Virus record (IMG/VR): IMGVR_UViG_3300045741_000480
Location: 1-32,488 of that record
DNA: 32,488 nucleotides
DNA from: a virus
Strand: one strand, 5' to 3'
Shown here: positions 21,886 to 30,293 of the stretch, one piece after another
Layout of the letters: every line of letters begins with the position of its first letter
Position numbering within the stretch: the stretch's first letter is position 1
Notes under the pieces: generated by a model
What the model saw: the letters and a program-made list of their open reading frames with translations, nothing else
The model's database searches: none
Told to the model about the DNA's origin: nothing
Translations under genes and position numbers: made by a program

Positions 21886-22362
21886 ATGACCGTACATACA
21901 ATCTCTGAAGTTGTAAAAGAAAACGAATATAATTTGGCAAAATATAAGGCTGTACAAGCTATATTTCCAAATGCTAAAGTGAATTATCATATGCAATTCA
22001 CAGACAAATCAGTTAATCAGCTATATACTAATTTTACATTTGAAAAACATTATGGATTATATGTAATCCCATATTATGAAATTCCATTTATTTGGAATGA
22101 TGTTGAGGAAACTATTAAAGTTCATTCATCTCCAAAACGTAATAGATTAGCATATTTATCTTGGAGAACAGACCCTTTTACAAAAAAGAGGACGATGAGA
22201 TTCTCAAGATTATCTATTAATATGAAAAATAACAAATTCAAAGATGATATGTTAAATTCATGTAAAGCAGAAATAATGAATTACATTAAAGAAAATCCAA
22301 CCTATCAATTAGACACTAAACATTTAGAGCCTAGACTTAAGAAACTATTATTATTTACCTGA
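21886..22362 (+). CDS. hypothetical protein (158 aa)
   Basis: The gene starts 15 bases after the macro-domain stop. The product has a mixed charged N-terminus (ISEVVKENEYNLAKYKAVQAIF), an aromatic middle (HYGLYVIPYYEIPFIW) and a basic second half (SPKRNRLAYLSWRTD, FTKKRTMRFSRLSI). The basic, aromatic composition could suit nucleic-acid binding, but I do not recognise a family. Confidence 0.6.
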   Translation: MTVHTISEVVKENEYNLAKYKAVQAIFPNAKVNYHMQFTDKSVNQLYTNFTFEKHYGLYVIPYYEIPFIWNDVEETIKVHSSPKRNRLAYLSWRTDPFTKKRTMRFSRLSINMKNNKFKDDMLNSCKAEIMNYIKENPTYQLDTKHLEPRLKKLLLFT

Positions 22363-22368
22363 GGCATA

Positions 22369-22539
22369 ATGAAAAACATAAAATTATGGTGGTATATTAG
22401 TGAGATCGTATTGTTTTTAATGTATTGGTTATTTTTTGGAAATAATTGGACTTTAGGATTTGCTGGAGCTGCACTTATATTTATTTTAAAATCTCTAGCA
22501 AACAGATCTCTTAATAAAATTAAATTGGATAAAGAATGA
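22369..22539 (+). CDS. small membrane protein (56 aa)
   Basis: This gene is very short. GAGG at 22361-22364 lies 4 bases before the ATG. The product has two hydrophobic segments (residues 10-23, IVLFLMYWLFF, and 27-42, WTLGFAGAALIFIL) and a basic C-terminus, so it is probably a two-pass membrane protein with Lys-rich tails in the cytoplasm. The stop overlaps the start of the next gene by ATGA. The function is unknown. Confidence 0.6.
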   Translation: MKNIKLWWYISEIVLFLMYWLFFGNNWTLGFAGAALIFILKSLANRSLNKIKLDKE

Positions 22540-22700
22540 AACTTTTAAAATGTAAGCTGTGTAGTGGTGAGATGGACATTGTTGATGGAGAGAGGGCTAT
22601 CAATAAAAAAGTAAAATGTAAGCAATGCGGATATTCAAATGAGAACGAATCTCATCGTAAAGGTCCTGAAGTAGTAATTATTCGTAAAAGACAAAATTAA
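22536..22700 (+). CDS. small zinc-ribbon protein (54 aa)
   Basis: The ATG overlaps the previous stop (ATGA), and the 54-residue product is basic. Four cysteines in CKLC (C6, C9) and CKQCG (C28, C31) form a zinc-ribbon or rubredoxin-like knuckle pair. Small zinc ribbons of this kind bind nucleic acid or partner proteins in phages, but the role is unknown. An AAAAGG site 13 bases later starts the glycan gene run. Confidence 0.65.
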   Translation: MKLLKCKLCSGEMDIVDGERAINKKVKCKQCGYSNENESHRKGPEVVIIRKRQN

Positions 22701-22712
22701 AAGGAATTTAAA

Positions 22713-23306
22713 ATGAGGATGAATATATCAGATACTGGATTTTGGGATGCACAAACTGCCCATTTATTTCATGGACATTCGCAACCATTAGTTGAATGGA
22801 TCGCCAAATTTTTAGAAAATGATAAGGAGAAACAACTTTATGATTTTGGATGTGGCACTGGACAATATTTAAAAAGATTACAAGATGCCGGATTTAAAAA
22901 ATTAATTGGTTTTGAAGGAGACCCTCCAGTTCAAAGAGAGTTTCAAGACATTAGAAAATTAGATCTAACTACATCATTTGTTTTACCCGAAAAAGGTAAT
23001 GTAGTTTGTCTTGAAGTTGCTGAACATATTCCTGCCCAATTTGAAAGCGTGTTTCTTGATAATTTAGCAAATGCTTGTGATGGTAAGTTAATTATGTCAT
23101 GGGCAGTTAGAGGTCAAGGCGGAGATGGACATGTTAATTGTTTAAATAATAATGAAGCAATTGATAGGGTAATTGCAAAAGGTTTTGTTTATTTGCCAAA
23201 TGAAACTGAAGCTGTAAGAGCAACAATTGATCCTGTTGCAAATGATATTCCAACTGGGCAATTACCTTGGTTTAAAAATACTACTTTAGTTTTTAAGAAG
23301 GTTTAA
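22713..23306 (+). CDS. SAM-dependent methyltransferase (glycan cluster start)
   Basis: The 197-residue protein has methyltransferase motif I LYDFGCGTGQYLK (GCGTG at residues 46-50), an acidic strand-2 end in IGFEGDPP, and VVCLEVAEHIP in the motif III region. This fits a class I SAM-dependent methyltransferase of the small-molecule or sugar type. An AAAGGA ribosome site precedes the ATG. The stop is shared with the start of the next glycosyltransferase gene, so it begins the translationally coupled glycan run. Confidence 0.8.
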   Translation: MRMNISDTGFWDAQTAHLFHGHSQPLVEWIAKFLENDKEKQLYDFGCGTGQYLKRLQDAGFKKLIGFEGDPPVQREFQDIRKLDLTTSFVLPEKGNVVCLEVAEHIPAQFESVFLDNLANACDGKLIMSWAVRGQGGDGHVNCLNNNEAIDRVIAKGFVYLPNETEAVRATIDPVANDIPTGQLPWFKNTTLVFKKV

Positions 23307-24112
23307 TGTTTTACTTAACACTAGGCTCTTGTTTAAAAAACGAAGAGCCTTACATGTTAGATTTTGTAAAATATCATAGATCTGTTGGCGTAGAAAAATT
23401 TGTATTTTTTGACAGAAACTATGAAGCAATGCATAATATGTTCGCTAATGATCATGATGTCGAAATTATTCATTTCCCAGATATTGAAGGTAATACACAT
23501 CAAGAGGCTTGGGGCCAATTAATAAAATATAATCAAGGTAAAACAAAATGGTTGGCTTTAATTGATGCTGATCAGGCGCTAGTTCCAGTAAAAAAAGATG
23601 ATGTTAAAGATATTTTAAAAGATTATGAAGAGTTTGCTAATCTTCAATTAAATTGGAAGTCTTTTGGATCAGGACATCAAGAAACAAGATTGCCAGGATC
23701 TGTGTATGAAAGATTTTTAATGACTTGTAAAGACGATTGTTTTTATAATGCTCATACGCAGTTCATATGTCAACCAGATAGAACGCTTCCTATTAAAACT
23801 GCCGAGCCACATTACCCATTTTTACCTGAAGGTGAAATAAGCGTTAATACAAACAAAGAACAAATTGATGCTCAAAAAAAAGTTGATTTAAATTTAAATA
23901 CACCACTTTCATTTAATGTTCCGCCACTTCATGATGTAATGTGGGTGGCCCACTATACAAATAAATCAAAAGAAGAGTGGATGATTAAAAATGCAAAAGG
24001 TAGGGCAGATATTTTTGGCGTCAAAATGCCAATTCATCAGTTTGATGAATATGAATCTCAATGTAATGAGTTGTGTGAAGATAGAGTATTAGAGCTTTGG
24101 AATAAAAAATGA
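23306..24112 (+). CDS. GT92/DUF23-like glycosyltransferase
   Basis: The 268-residue protein begins LGSCLKNEEPYMLDFVKYHRSVGVEKF, with the KNE..Y..EW/F..YH pattern of GT92-like transferases. It has a DXD-type acidic cluster, LIDADQALVP (D87, D89), which binds metal and nucleotide-sugar, and a later SGHQETRLPGSVYERF region. It is a soluble GT-A enzyme. Overlaps on both sides (TAATG before, ATGA after) tie it to its neighbours. Confidence 0.8.
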   Translation: MFYLTLGSCLKNEEPYMLDFVKYHRSVGVEKFVFFDRNYEAMHNMFANDHDVEIIHFPDIEGNTHQEAWGQLIKYNQGKTKWLALIDADQALVPVKKDDVKDILKDYEEFANLQLNWKSFGSGHQETRLPGSVYERFLMTCKDDCFYNAHTQFICQPDRTLPIKTAEPHYPFLPEGEISVNTNKEQIDAQKKVDLNLNTPLSFNVPPLHDVMWVAHYTNKSKEEWMIKNAKGRADIFGVKMPIHQFDEYESQCNELCEDRVLELWNKK

Positions 24113-24549
24113 TTATTATTGCTCATCGAGGAAATCTTAATGGCCCAAATCCTGATAAAGAAAATCATCCAGATTATATTGAAGAGGCTTTAAAAGCAGG
24201 ATTTGATGTAGAAATAGATGTTTGGTGTATTAATGGGCAATATATTCTTGGACATGATAAACCTCAATATGAGGTTAGTTACGAATTTATTTCAAATATT
24301 AAATTATGGCAACATTGTAAAAATATTACAGCACTTACTAATTTAGTAGAATCAATTGAATATTTAGATGTCCATTGTTTTTATCATAATACAGATGACG
24401 TTACCCTTACAACAAATTGTTGGTTATGGACTTATCCAGGAAAAGAGATAACAAAAAACTCTATTGCTGTTATGCCAGAAAGGGTTCCTGGTTGGGATAT
24501 TTCTAAAGCAGCTGGTGTCTGTACCGATTTTCCATACAAATACAAATGA
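24109..24549 (+). CDS. GDPD-like phosphodiesterase-fold protein (short)
   Basis: The 146-residue product starts MIIIAHRGN with the HR of the glycerophosphodiester phosphodiesterase fold, followed by VEIDVW (E35, D37) and YILGHD (H49), the typical metal and catalytic residues. Family members are usually 240 or more residues, so this one is short; the active-site set is present but the barrel is probably incomplete or compressed. It could remove a phospho-glycerol or phospho-sugar substituent from a glycan. ATGA overlaps lie at both ends. Confidence 0.7.
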   Translation: MIIIAHRGNLNGPNPDKENHPDYIEEALKAGFDVEIDVWCINGQYILGHDKPQYEVSYEFISNIKLWQHCKNITALTNLVESIEYLDVHCFYHNTDDVTLTTNCWLWTYPGKEITKNSIAVMPERVPGWDISKAAGVCTDFPYKYK

Positions 24550-24878
24550 AGAAATTTTCTCTTAATGAAATGTTTAAAGGGTGGTTTGTGGGTCATTTTA
24601 ATCCAACTATTATAGATACTAATGATGTAGAAGTTGCCATTAAACGTTACAATAAAAATGATTATGAAGACTTACATCATCACAAAATTGCGACAGAAAT
24701 TACAGTAATTATTGATGGATATGTAGAAATGAATAGCACTATATATGCACCAAATGATATTATAGTTATTATGCCCGGCGAATCAACAAATTTTAAATGT
24801 TTAACAGATAATGTAATAACTTGTGTTATTAAATATCCTGGCGCTAACAATGATAAATATATTGATGGATATGCGTAA
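24546..24878 (+). CDS. cupin-fold protein
   Basis: The 110-residue protein has a cupin motif 1-like EDLHHHKIATEITVIIDG (His 44-46, E51) and a second motif-like DIIVIMPGES. The length and motifs fit a single cupin domain, as found in sugar epimerases or isomerases (FdtA/RmlC-like) or in small regulators. The start overlaps the previous stop and the stop touches the next ATG (24879). Within a glycan operon a sugar-modifying role is likely but not proven. Confidence 0.7.
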   Translation: MKKFSLNEMFKGWFVGHFNPTIIDTNDVEVAIKRYNKNDYEDLHHHKIATEITVIIDGYVEMNSTIYAPNDIIVIMPGESTNFKCLTDNVITCVIKYPGANNDKYIDGYA

Positions 24879-25502
24879 ATGAAATTAGGAATATTATTTA
24901 ATGGCGTATCGTATGGATTTAGCAGAAATTGTTTTCATTGCTTTCAAAATCAAAAACAATTTCTAATTGATCCATTTAAAAATAATAATGATGTTAAAAT
25001 ATATTTATCATCTTATACTAGTGATCGTACAAGCGATATAATTAATTTATATTTACCAACATTATATAATTTTTCAAATATAGATGGATCTCATCAAATA
25101 CTTACTTATATTAAGGGTTTAGAATTGATTAAAAATCAAAATTTAGATTTTGTTATATCTACTAGATTTGATATTCATTTTAATCAAATAATAGCTAATA
25201 TTAATTTTGATTATAATAAATTCAATGCTCTTTTTAAAGAAAGAGGTTGGTGGGATAATATGAAATTTACAACTGATAATATGTTTGCATTTCCATATAA
25301 TATGTTAGATGATTTTATATCTGTTTTACATGAACTTTATCAAAATCCATCTAGACTGGGGCAAACAGATATGCATCAAGCTTTTTATAGAGTCAAAAAT
25401 AGAATAGGTGAATCTAATACACATATAGTATCACCAATTGATGAATTAAGTAATACAAATTTATTTTATTCACTATGTAGCGATAAATGGGGAATTAAAT
25501 GA
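24879..25502 (+). CDS. putative glycosyltransferase-like protein
   Basis: The 207-residue protein begins MKLGILFNGVSYGFSRN, and an acidic strand FVISTRFDIHFN lies near residue 90. That arrangement (start MK-x-x-I-x-x-x-G and later RFD or RPD) is also found in the gene at 26775 and in phage or bacterial proteins of glycan clusters. I read it as a GT-A-like transferase with weak DXD, but the family is not certain. It ends with an ATGA overlap to the next methyltransferase gene. Confidence 0.55.
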   Translation: MKLGILFNGVSYGFSRNCFHCFQNQKQFLIDPFKNNNDVKIYLSSYTSDRTSDIINLYLPTLYNFSNIDGSHQILTYIKGLELIKNQNLDFVISTRFDIHFNQIIANINFDYNKFNALFKERGWWDNMKFTTDNMFAFPYNMLDDFISVLHELYQNPSRLGQTDMHQAFYRVKNRIGESNTHIVSPIDELSNTNLFYSLCSDKWGIK

Positions 25503-26077
25503 CTAGAACTCAACTTTTACAAAATCTTATTCAAATATTTGGTTATAAATCGTATTTAGAAATTGGATGCGCTAATGACTGGAATTTTAATCAAATAACG
25601 GCCCCACTTAAAGTTGGAGTTGAACCTCATCCACATCATGGTGGAACAGTAAAAATGACTAGTGATGAATTTTTCGCAACCAATACTCAAAAATTTGATT
25701 TAATTTTTATTGATGGCTTACATATAAGCGATCAAGTAGACAAAGATATTCAAAACTCATTAAAATATCTTAATGATAATGGAACGATAGTAATGCATGA
25801 TTGTAATCCTGCTGGAGAAGAAAATCAAAGACAATACGTAGTTGTTAGTGATTGGAATGGCGACTGTTGGAAATCTTTTGTTAAGGCACGAAGTTTTGAT
25901 AATGTGGATGCTGCCGTAGGAGATTTTGATCATGGCTGCGGGGTTTTAAGAGTAAGGCCAAATTCAAAACAAATTAAAGTAGATGAGTCTTTATTTACTT
26001 GGGATAATTTTGCAGTTAATCGTCAAGAGTGGTTGCGCCTTATGTCTTTTCAAGATTTATTAAATTGGGTGCGATAA
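25499..26077 (+). CDS. SAM-dependent methyltransferase (Methyltransf_24-like)
   Basis: The 192-residue protein has motif I YLEIGCANDWNF (residues 19-30), VGVEPHPHH as the strand-2 region, LIFIDGLHISDQVDKDI as motif II, and TIVMHDCNP. This pattern fits class I methyltransferases of the Methyltransf_24 group, frequent in polysaccharide operons. A sugar or lipid O-methylation role is inferred. Its stop is shared with the next glycosyltransferase start. Confidence 0.8.
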   Translation: MTRTQLLQNLIQIFGYKSYLEIGCANDWNFNQITAPLKVGVEPHPHHGGTVKMTSDEFFATNTQKFDLIFIDGLHISDQVDKDIQNSLKYLNDNGTIVMHDCNPAGEENQRQYVVVSDWNGDCWKSFVKARSFDNVDAAVGDFDHGCGVLRVRPNSKQIKVDESLFTWDNFAVNRQEWLRLMSFQDLLNWVR

Positions 26078-26775
26078 TGAGCAATTTTAATATAACAGTA
26101 ATTATACCAGTACTAAATAGACCAAAAAATGTTGAAACATTTATTAATTCTTTTGTAAAAAATACTGATACTAGTAGGGCCGATTTATTATTTGTTACTA
26201 GTGCATCATGTCAAGAAGAGATCCAAGAAATAAATAAATTTACAGGAAATATTACAGTTGCTATTGCGCCAGATGATGTAATATCTTGGGGCAAAAGAAT
26301 TAATTGGGGAATAAATTATTCTAATACACATCATCACTTTTCGACACCAGCCCCTTGGATTTTATGCTGCGCTGATGATGTTGTTTTTCATCCTAATTGG
26401 TTTGAAGAGGCTGAAAAAGCTTCTGTAAATTTTGATGGAATTATTGGCACCAATGATTTGGGTCATCCAGCAACAATTGGTGGCTGGCATACTACTCATC
26501 CTATTGTTAGTAGAAATTATGTAATGACACAAGGTACAATGGATGAAGTTGGAAAATTTTGTCATGAAGAATATTTTCATAATTATGTTGATGTAGAAAT
26601 GGTCCATACGGCTATGAAACGTGGCGCTTGGAAACATGTGCCTCAATGTATTATAGAGCATATTCATCCGGCTTGGAATAAAGCTTTATGGGATGATGTT
26701 TATGAAAAAGGACAAGAAAAAATGCCGCTTGATAGAGACCTTTGGACTTTAAGAAAACAAAAATTTGGTCTTTAA
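26077..26775 (+). CDS. family 2-type glycosyltransferase
   Basis: ATG 26077 overlaps the previous stop (TAATG); a longer frame from 26029 would overlap the methyltransferase and was not used. The 232-residue protein begins NITVIIPVLNRPKNVE, typical of GT-A family 2. The acidic pair in ILCCADDVVFHPNWFEEA (D100, D101) corresponds to the DXD metal site. Later HEEYFHNYVDVEM carries probable catalytic acids. It is expected to be soluble and to transfer one sugar from a nucleotide-sugar donor. Confidence 0.83.
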   Translation: MSNFNITVIIPVLNRPKNVETFINSFVKNTDTSRADLLFVTSASCQEEIQEINKFTGNITVAIAPDDVISWGKRINWGINYSNTHHHFSTPAPWILCCADDVVFHPNWFEEAEKASVNFDGIIGTNDLGHPATIGGWHTTHPIVSRNYVMTQGTMDEVGKFCHEEYFHNYVDVEMVHTAMKRGAWKHVPQCIIEHIHPAWNKALWDDVYEKGQEKMPLDRDLWTLRKQKFGL

Positions 26776-27494
26776 TGAAAATAGCAATTTGTTTAAGTGG
26801 AGCAATGTCAAAATTAGGCAATAGATTTATTGCCCCAGATTCATTATACAATAATTCGCCTTATATAAATTTTAATATTTGTTTTAATTCAACTAAAAAA
26901 CACATTATAGAGGCTAATGCAAATTGTAAATTTGATTTTTTTATTCATTCTTGGAATTTAGATTTAAAAAATGATTTAGAAAAATTGTATTGTCCAATAA
27001 AAAGTTCTTTTGAAGATAATTTAATTTATAAAGAAGAAATAAATAAAAAAATTAAATCTAATGAAGATTATGCTGGAATAAGCAAATCACTTTCTATGCA
27101 AAAAAGCATTAAATTATTAGAAGAATATAATTCAAATTATGATTTAATAATGATTTATAGACCAGATATTTTGCTGCTAAAAAATATTATATTTAATAAA
27201 TACGATTTGAATAGAATATATGTTAATACATATGCAAATGGCCAAGGTGATTTTCATTTTATTATGAATTATGAAAATTTAAAAAAATTTAAATATCTCT
27301 ATAATTCTATAGAACAAGGAAATTTACATAAAACTCATTTTTGGATTAAAAATTATGTAAATAATTTCATGTGTCAAGATCTTGTAGAAGATGAAATAAT
27401 AGCAGGGCAAGATCAAGAAGTATTAAGAAAAGTATCAGACAAAATAAACACAACTATTAATCCCGAGGTATTATTACAATATGGATCAAAATAA
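26775..27494 (+). CDS. putative glycosyltransferase-like protein
   Basis: ATG 26775 shares its first base with the previous stop. The 239-residue protein starts MKIAICLSGAMSKLGNRF, has FDFFIHSWNLDLK near residue 56, and YDLIMIYRPDILLLKNI near 122, with a possible acidic metal site in RPD. The pattern (MKIAICLSG..., F-x-H-S/T-W, R-x-D) fits uncharacterised GT-A-like proteins from capsule or LPS clusters, and resembles the gene at 24879. The overlap with the next gene is 14 bases. Confidence 0.6.
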   Translation: MKIAICLSGAMSKLGNRFIAPDSLYNNSPYINFNICFNSTKKHIIEANANCKFDFFIHSWNLDLKNDLEKLYCPIKSSFEDNLIYKEEINKKIKSNEDYAGISKSLSMQKSIKLLEEYNSNYDLIMIYRPDILLLKNIIFNKYDLNRIYVNTYANGQGDFHFIMNYENLKKFKYLYNSIEQGNLHKTHFWIKNYVNNFMCQDLVEDEIIAGQDQEVLRKVSDKINTTINPEVLLQYGSK

Positions 27495-28209
27495 TATTTA
27501 CACTAAAATGCAAAGAGACTTTTATAATTCTACAGCCGATATTATGGCCATAGAAAATCATAGGGGCCACGATTCTAATCCAGATTATTATGGACTACTT
27601 CTGAAAGAAGTGTTTATTAATCCCAATTTATGGAAAGATAAAGTAGCATTAGATTTTGGTTGTGGTATTGGTAGAAATGTAGATAATCTTTTAAAAATTG
27701 CTGATTGGAAAAGTGTTGATGGATGCGATATTAGTGTTGAAAATATTAATCGTGCTGAAAAGTTTTTGCAAAATACACACGATTCAAATAAATTTAAATT
27801 ATATACCACAACAGGAACTACATTAAATCCAATAAATGATAACTTATATGATTTTGTAATGTCTACAATTGTTCTTCAACACATAGCCGTTCATCAAATT
27901 AGAAACAATCTTCTTACTGATATTTTTAGAGTTATGAAATCTGGTGGGTTATTTAGTTTTCAAATGGCCCAATATTCTCAAGGATATGGGACCGCCGCAA
28001 AATATCATGATAATATGTGGAATGCATCTGGTACAAATGGTGCTCAAGATGTTAGTGTAGATAATCCACAAGATTTAATAAATGATTTACTATCTATTGG
28101 TTATAATAATATTAGTTATGAAGTAAGGCCAGAGTGGGATGCTAAAAATAAATGTTATTTAGACTTAAAAAACTCTAGATGGCTTTTTATTAAAGCATAT
28201 AAACCATAA
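27481..28209 (+). CDS. SAM-dependent methyltransferase
   Basis: The 242-residue protein has motif I ALDFGCGIGRN (D58 to G63), the strand-2 acidic region VDGCDISVENINRAEKF, and VMSTIVLQHI as motif III, so it is a class I methyltransferase of the Methyltransf_11/25 group. The N-terminus carries a helical cap (FYNSTADIMAIENHRGHD). It starts inside the 3' end of the preceding gene. A glycan or lipid substrate is inferred from its place in the run. Confidence 0.85.
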   Translation: MDQNNIYTKMQRDFYNSTADIMAIENHRGHDSNPDYYGLLLKEVFINPNLWKDKVALDFGCGIGRNVDNLLKIADWKSVDGCDISVENINRAEKFLQNTHDSNKFKLYTTTGTTLNPINDNLYDFVMSTIVLQHIAVHQIRNNLLTDIFRVMKSGGLFSFQMAQYSQGYGTAAKYHDNMWNASGTNGAQDVSVDNPQDLINDLLSIGYNNISYEVRPEWDAKNKCYLDLKNSRWLFIKAYKP

Positions 28210-28227
28210 TCTACTTTTAAGGAATAA

Positions 28228-29589
28228 ATGATTAAGTTGATTATATCAGATTTTGATGGAGTGCTTTTAGATTTAAAAGAAATTCATTTTGAATCTTTAA
28301 ATAAAGCACTTGGAAATCAATATGCTATTTCAGAAGAAGAGCATGTTAAAATTTTTGATGGATTATCAACTAAAAACAAATTAAAATTATTATCTGAACT
28401 AAAAGATTTACCAAAAGAAACATTTGTTGAAATCAATAATTTAAAACAAAAATTTACAATAGATTTGTTAAAGTCATTTGATAATATAAATTATGATATA
28501 GTTAATGTTATTGAAAAATTAAAAGAAGAAGGATATTTATTTTATGTTGCCTCTAATGCAATTAGAAATACAATAGACGTTGGTTTAAATAAACTTGGAA
28601 TTTTACATTTAGTTGATAAAGTTTATTCTAATGAAGATGTAAAAAACTCTAAGCCTAATTCAGAAATATATTTAAAATGTATGGTTGATGCTGGAGTTAA
28701 TCCAAAAGAAACTATTATTATAGAAGATTCAAAACATGGCCGCGAAGCCGCTGTTAATTCAGGTGCTTATGTTTGTGGCGTAGATAATAGTTTTGACTTT
28801 ACTTACGATAGAATATCATCTGAAATAAAAAAAATTAAACCAGTTAAAATAAAATGGGCCGGCAAATCAGATCTGAATATTTTAATTCCAATGGCCGGTT
28901 CAGGTACTAGATTTGCTCAAGCAGGATATCAGCTACCAAAACCATTAATTGATGTTAATGGCACTCCAATGATACAAAACGTAATAAATAATTTAAATAT
29001 TGATGCTAATTTTATTTTTGTCGTTCAAAAAGAGCATTATGAGAAATTTAATTTAAATACTTATTTGAATTTGATGGCGCCAGGCTGTAAAATTGTTTTA
29101 ACCGAAGGTTTAACTGAGGGCGCCGCTTGCACCACATTATTAGCTAAAGAATTTATAAATAACGCCCAGCATCTTTTAATTGCAAATTCAGACCAGTTTG
29201 TTGAGTGGGACAGTTGTGACTTTATGTATTCAATGATGTCTTGTGCCTGTGATGCCGGTATTTTAACATTTCCTGCTCAAGATAAAAAATGGAGCTATGC
29301 CAAGGTTAATTCTGATAGATATGTGTGTGAAGTTGCAGAAAAGAAAGTTATTAGCAATGACGCTACTGTTGGGATATATTATTGGAATCATGGTAGTGAA
29401 TATATTAAATATGCCGAACAAATGATTTCTAAAAATATTAGAGTTAATAACGAATTTTATGTTTGCCCAGTATTTAATGAGGCCATTAAAGATAATAAAA
29501 AAGTTAAAATTTTTCCAATTGAAAAAATGTGGGGGCTTGGAACTCCCGAAGATTTAACTTATTTTATAAATAATTATAAGAGTAATTAA
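28228..29589 (+). CDS. fusion of HAD phosphatase and sugar nucleotidyltransferase
   Basis: The 453-residue protein has two domains. Residues 1-200 are a HAD phosphatase of the beta-phosphoglucomutase type, with nucleophile D8 and D10 in SDFDGVL and IIEDSKHG near 164-171. Residues 215-453 form a GT-A nucleotidyltransferase with ILIPMAGSGTRF (G224-R228) and QLPKPLIDVNG (K238), and an acid in ANSDQF as the metal site. It would make an NDP-sugar from a sugar phosphate, with the HAD domain trimming or preparing a sugar-phosphate intermediate. This pairing of steps on one chain suits a short pathway. An AAGGA ribosome site precedes the ATG. Confidence 0.83.
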   Translation: MIKLIISDFDGVLLDLKEIHFESLNKALGNQYAISEEEHVKIFDGLSTKNKLKLLSELKDLPKETFVEINNLKQKFTIDLLKSFDNINYDIVNVIEKLKEEGYLFYVASNAIRNTIDVGLNKLGILHLVDKVYSNEDVKNSKPNSEIYLKCMVDAGVNPKETIIIEDSKHGREAAVNSGAYVCGVDNSFDFTYDRISSEIKKIKPVKIKWAGKSDLNILIPMAGSGTRFAQAGYQLPKPLIDVNGTPMIQNVINNLNIDANFIFVVQKEHYEKFNLNTYLNLMAPGCKIVLTEGLTEGAACTTLLAKEFINNAQHLLIANSDQFVEWDSCDFMYSMMSCACDAGILTFPAQDKKWSYAKVNSDRYVCEVAEKKVISNDATVGIYYWNHGSEYIKYAEQMISKNIRVNNEFYVCPVFNEAIKDNKKVKIFPIEKMWGLGTPEDLTYFINNYKSN

Positions 29590-30287
29590 TGATAACTATT
29601 TTTACAATGGCATACAATGAAGAAGTTATGCTTCAATTTATGATAGATCATTATAGGTCTAGATTTCCAAATTGCCAAATTATTATTAGAGACAATCAAA
29701 GCACTGATAGAACTGTAGAAATAGCTTTATCTAATAATTGTGAAGTTTTGCCATATGATACTGGCGGCCAAATTGATGATTTTAAATTAAGAGATTTAAA
29801 GAATAATTGTTGGAAAGAATCTAAAACTGATTGGGTTTTAGTATGTGATGTTGATGAGCTTTTAGATATTAATGAAGAGCAATTAAAAAATGAAGCAGCA
29901 AATTTTACAATAATTAAAACGCAAGGATATGATATGATTAATATGGAAGATAATTTTGATTTATCTTCTATTAAATATGGATCTAAAGATAATAATTATA
30001 GTAAATCAGTTTTATTTAATAAACAATATATAAAAGAAATTAATTATTATTGTGGTGCTCATAATTGTACTCCAAGCGGAACTGTTCTTTATAGTGACAA
30101 TATCTATAATTTGTATCATTACAAATTTATTAATCAAGACTATTTAATTAATAGATTTAAATTAACTGCTCAAAGATTAAGTGAAGCAAATAAGAAGAGC
30201 GGTATGGGTGCATATAATTCTGACCCAGAAGAAAAAACAAGAAAAGTGTTTCAAGATAGACGATCTGTTGCTACCAAAGTATTGTGA
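29589..30287 (+). CDS. family 2-type glycosyltransferase, copy 1 of tandem pair
   Basis: The 232-residue protein has MAYNEE near residue 7, RDNQSTDRT (residues 34-42) and the DXD site VCDVDELLD (D87, D89). This fits GT-A glycosyltransferase family 2, subgroup with an N-terminal YNEE motif. Its neighbour at 30294 shares the same layout and long identical stretches. The ATG shares one base with the preceding stop. Confidence 0.85.
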   Translation: MITIFTMAYNEEVMLQFMIDHYRSRFPNCQIIIRDNQSTDRTVEIALSNNCEVLPYDTGGQIDDFKLRDLKNNCWKESKTDWVLVCDVDELLDINEEQLKNEAANFTIIKTQGYDMINMEDNFDLSSIKYGSKDNNYSKSVLFNKQYIKEINYYCGAHNCTPSGTVLYSDNIYNLYHYKFINQDYLINRFKLTAQRLSEANKKSGMGAYNSDPEEKTRKVFQDRRSVATKVL

Positions 30288-30293
30288 GGTAAA

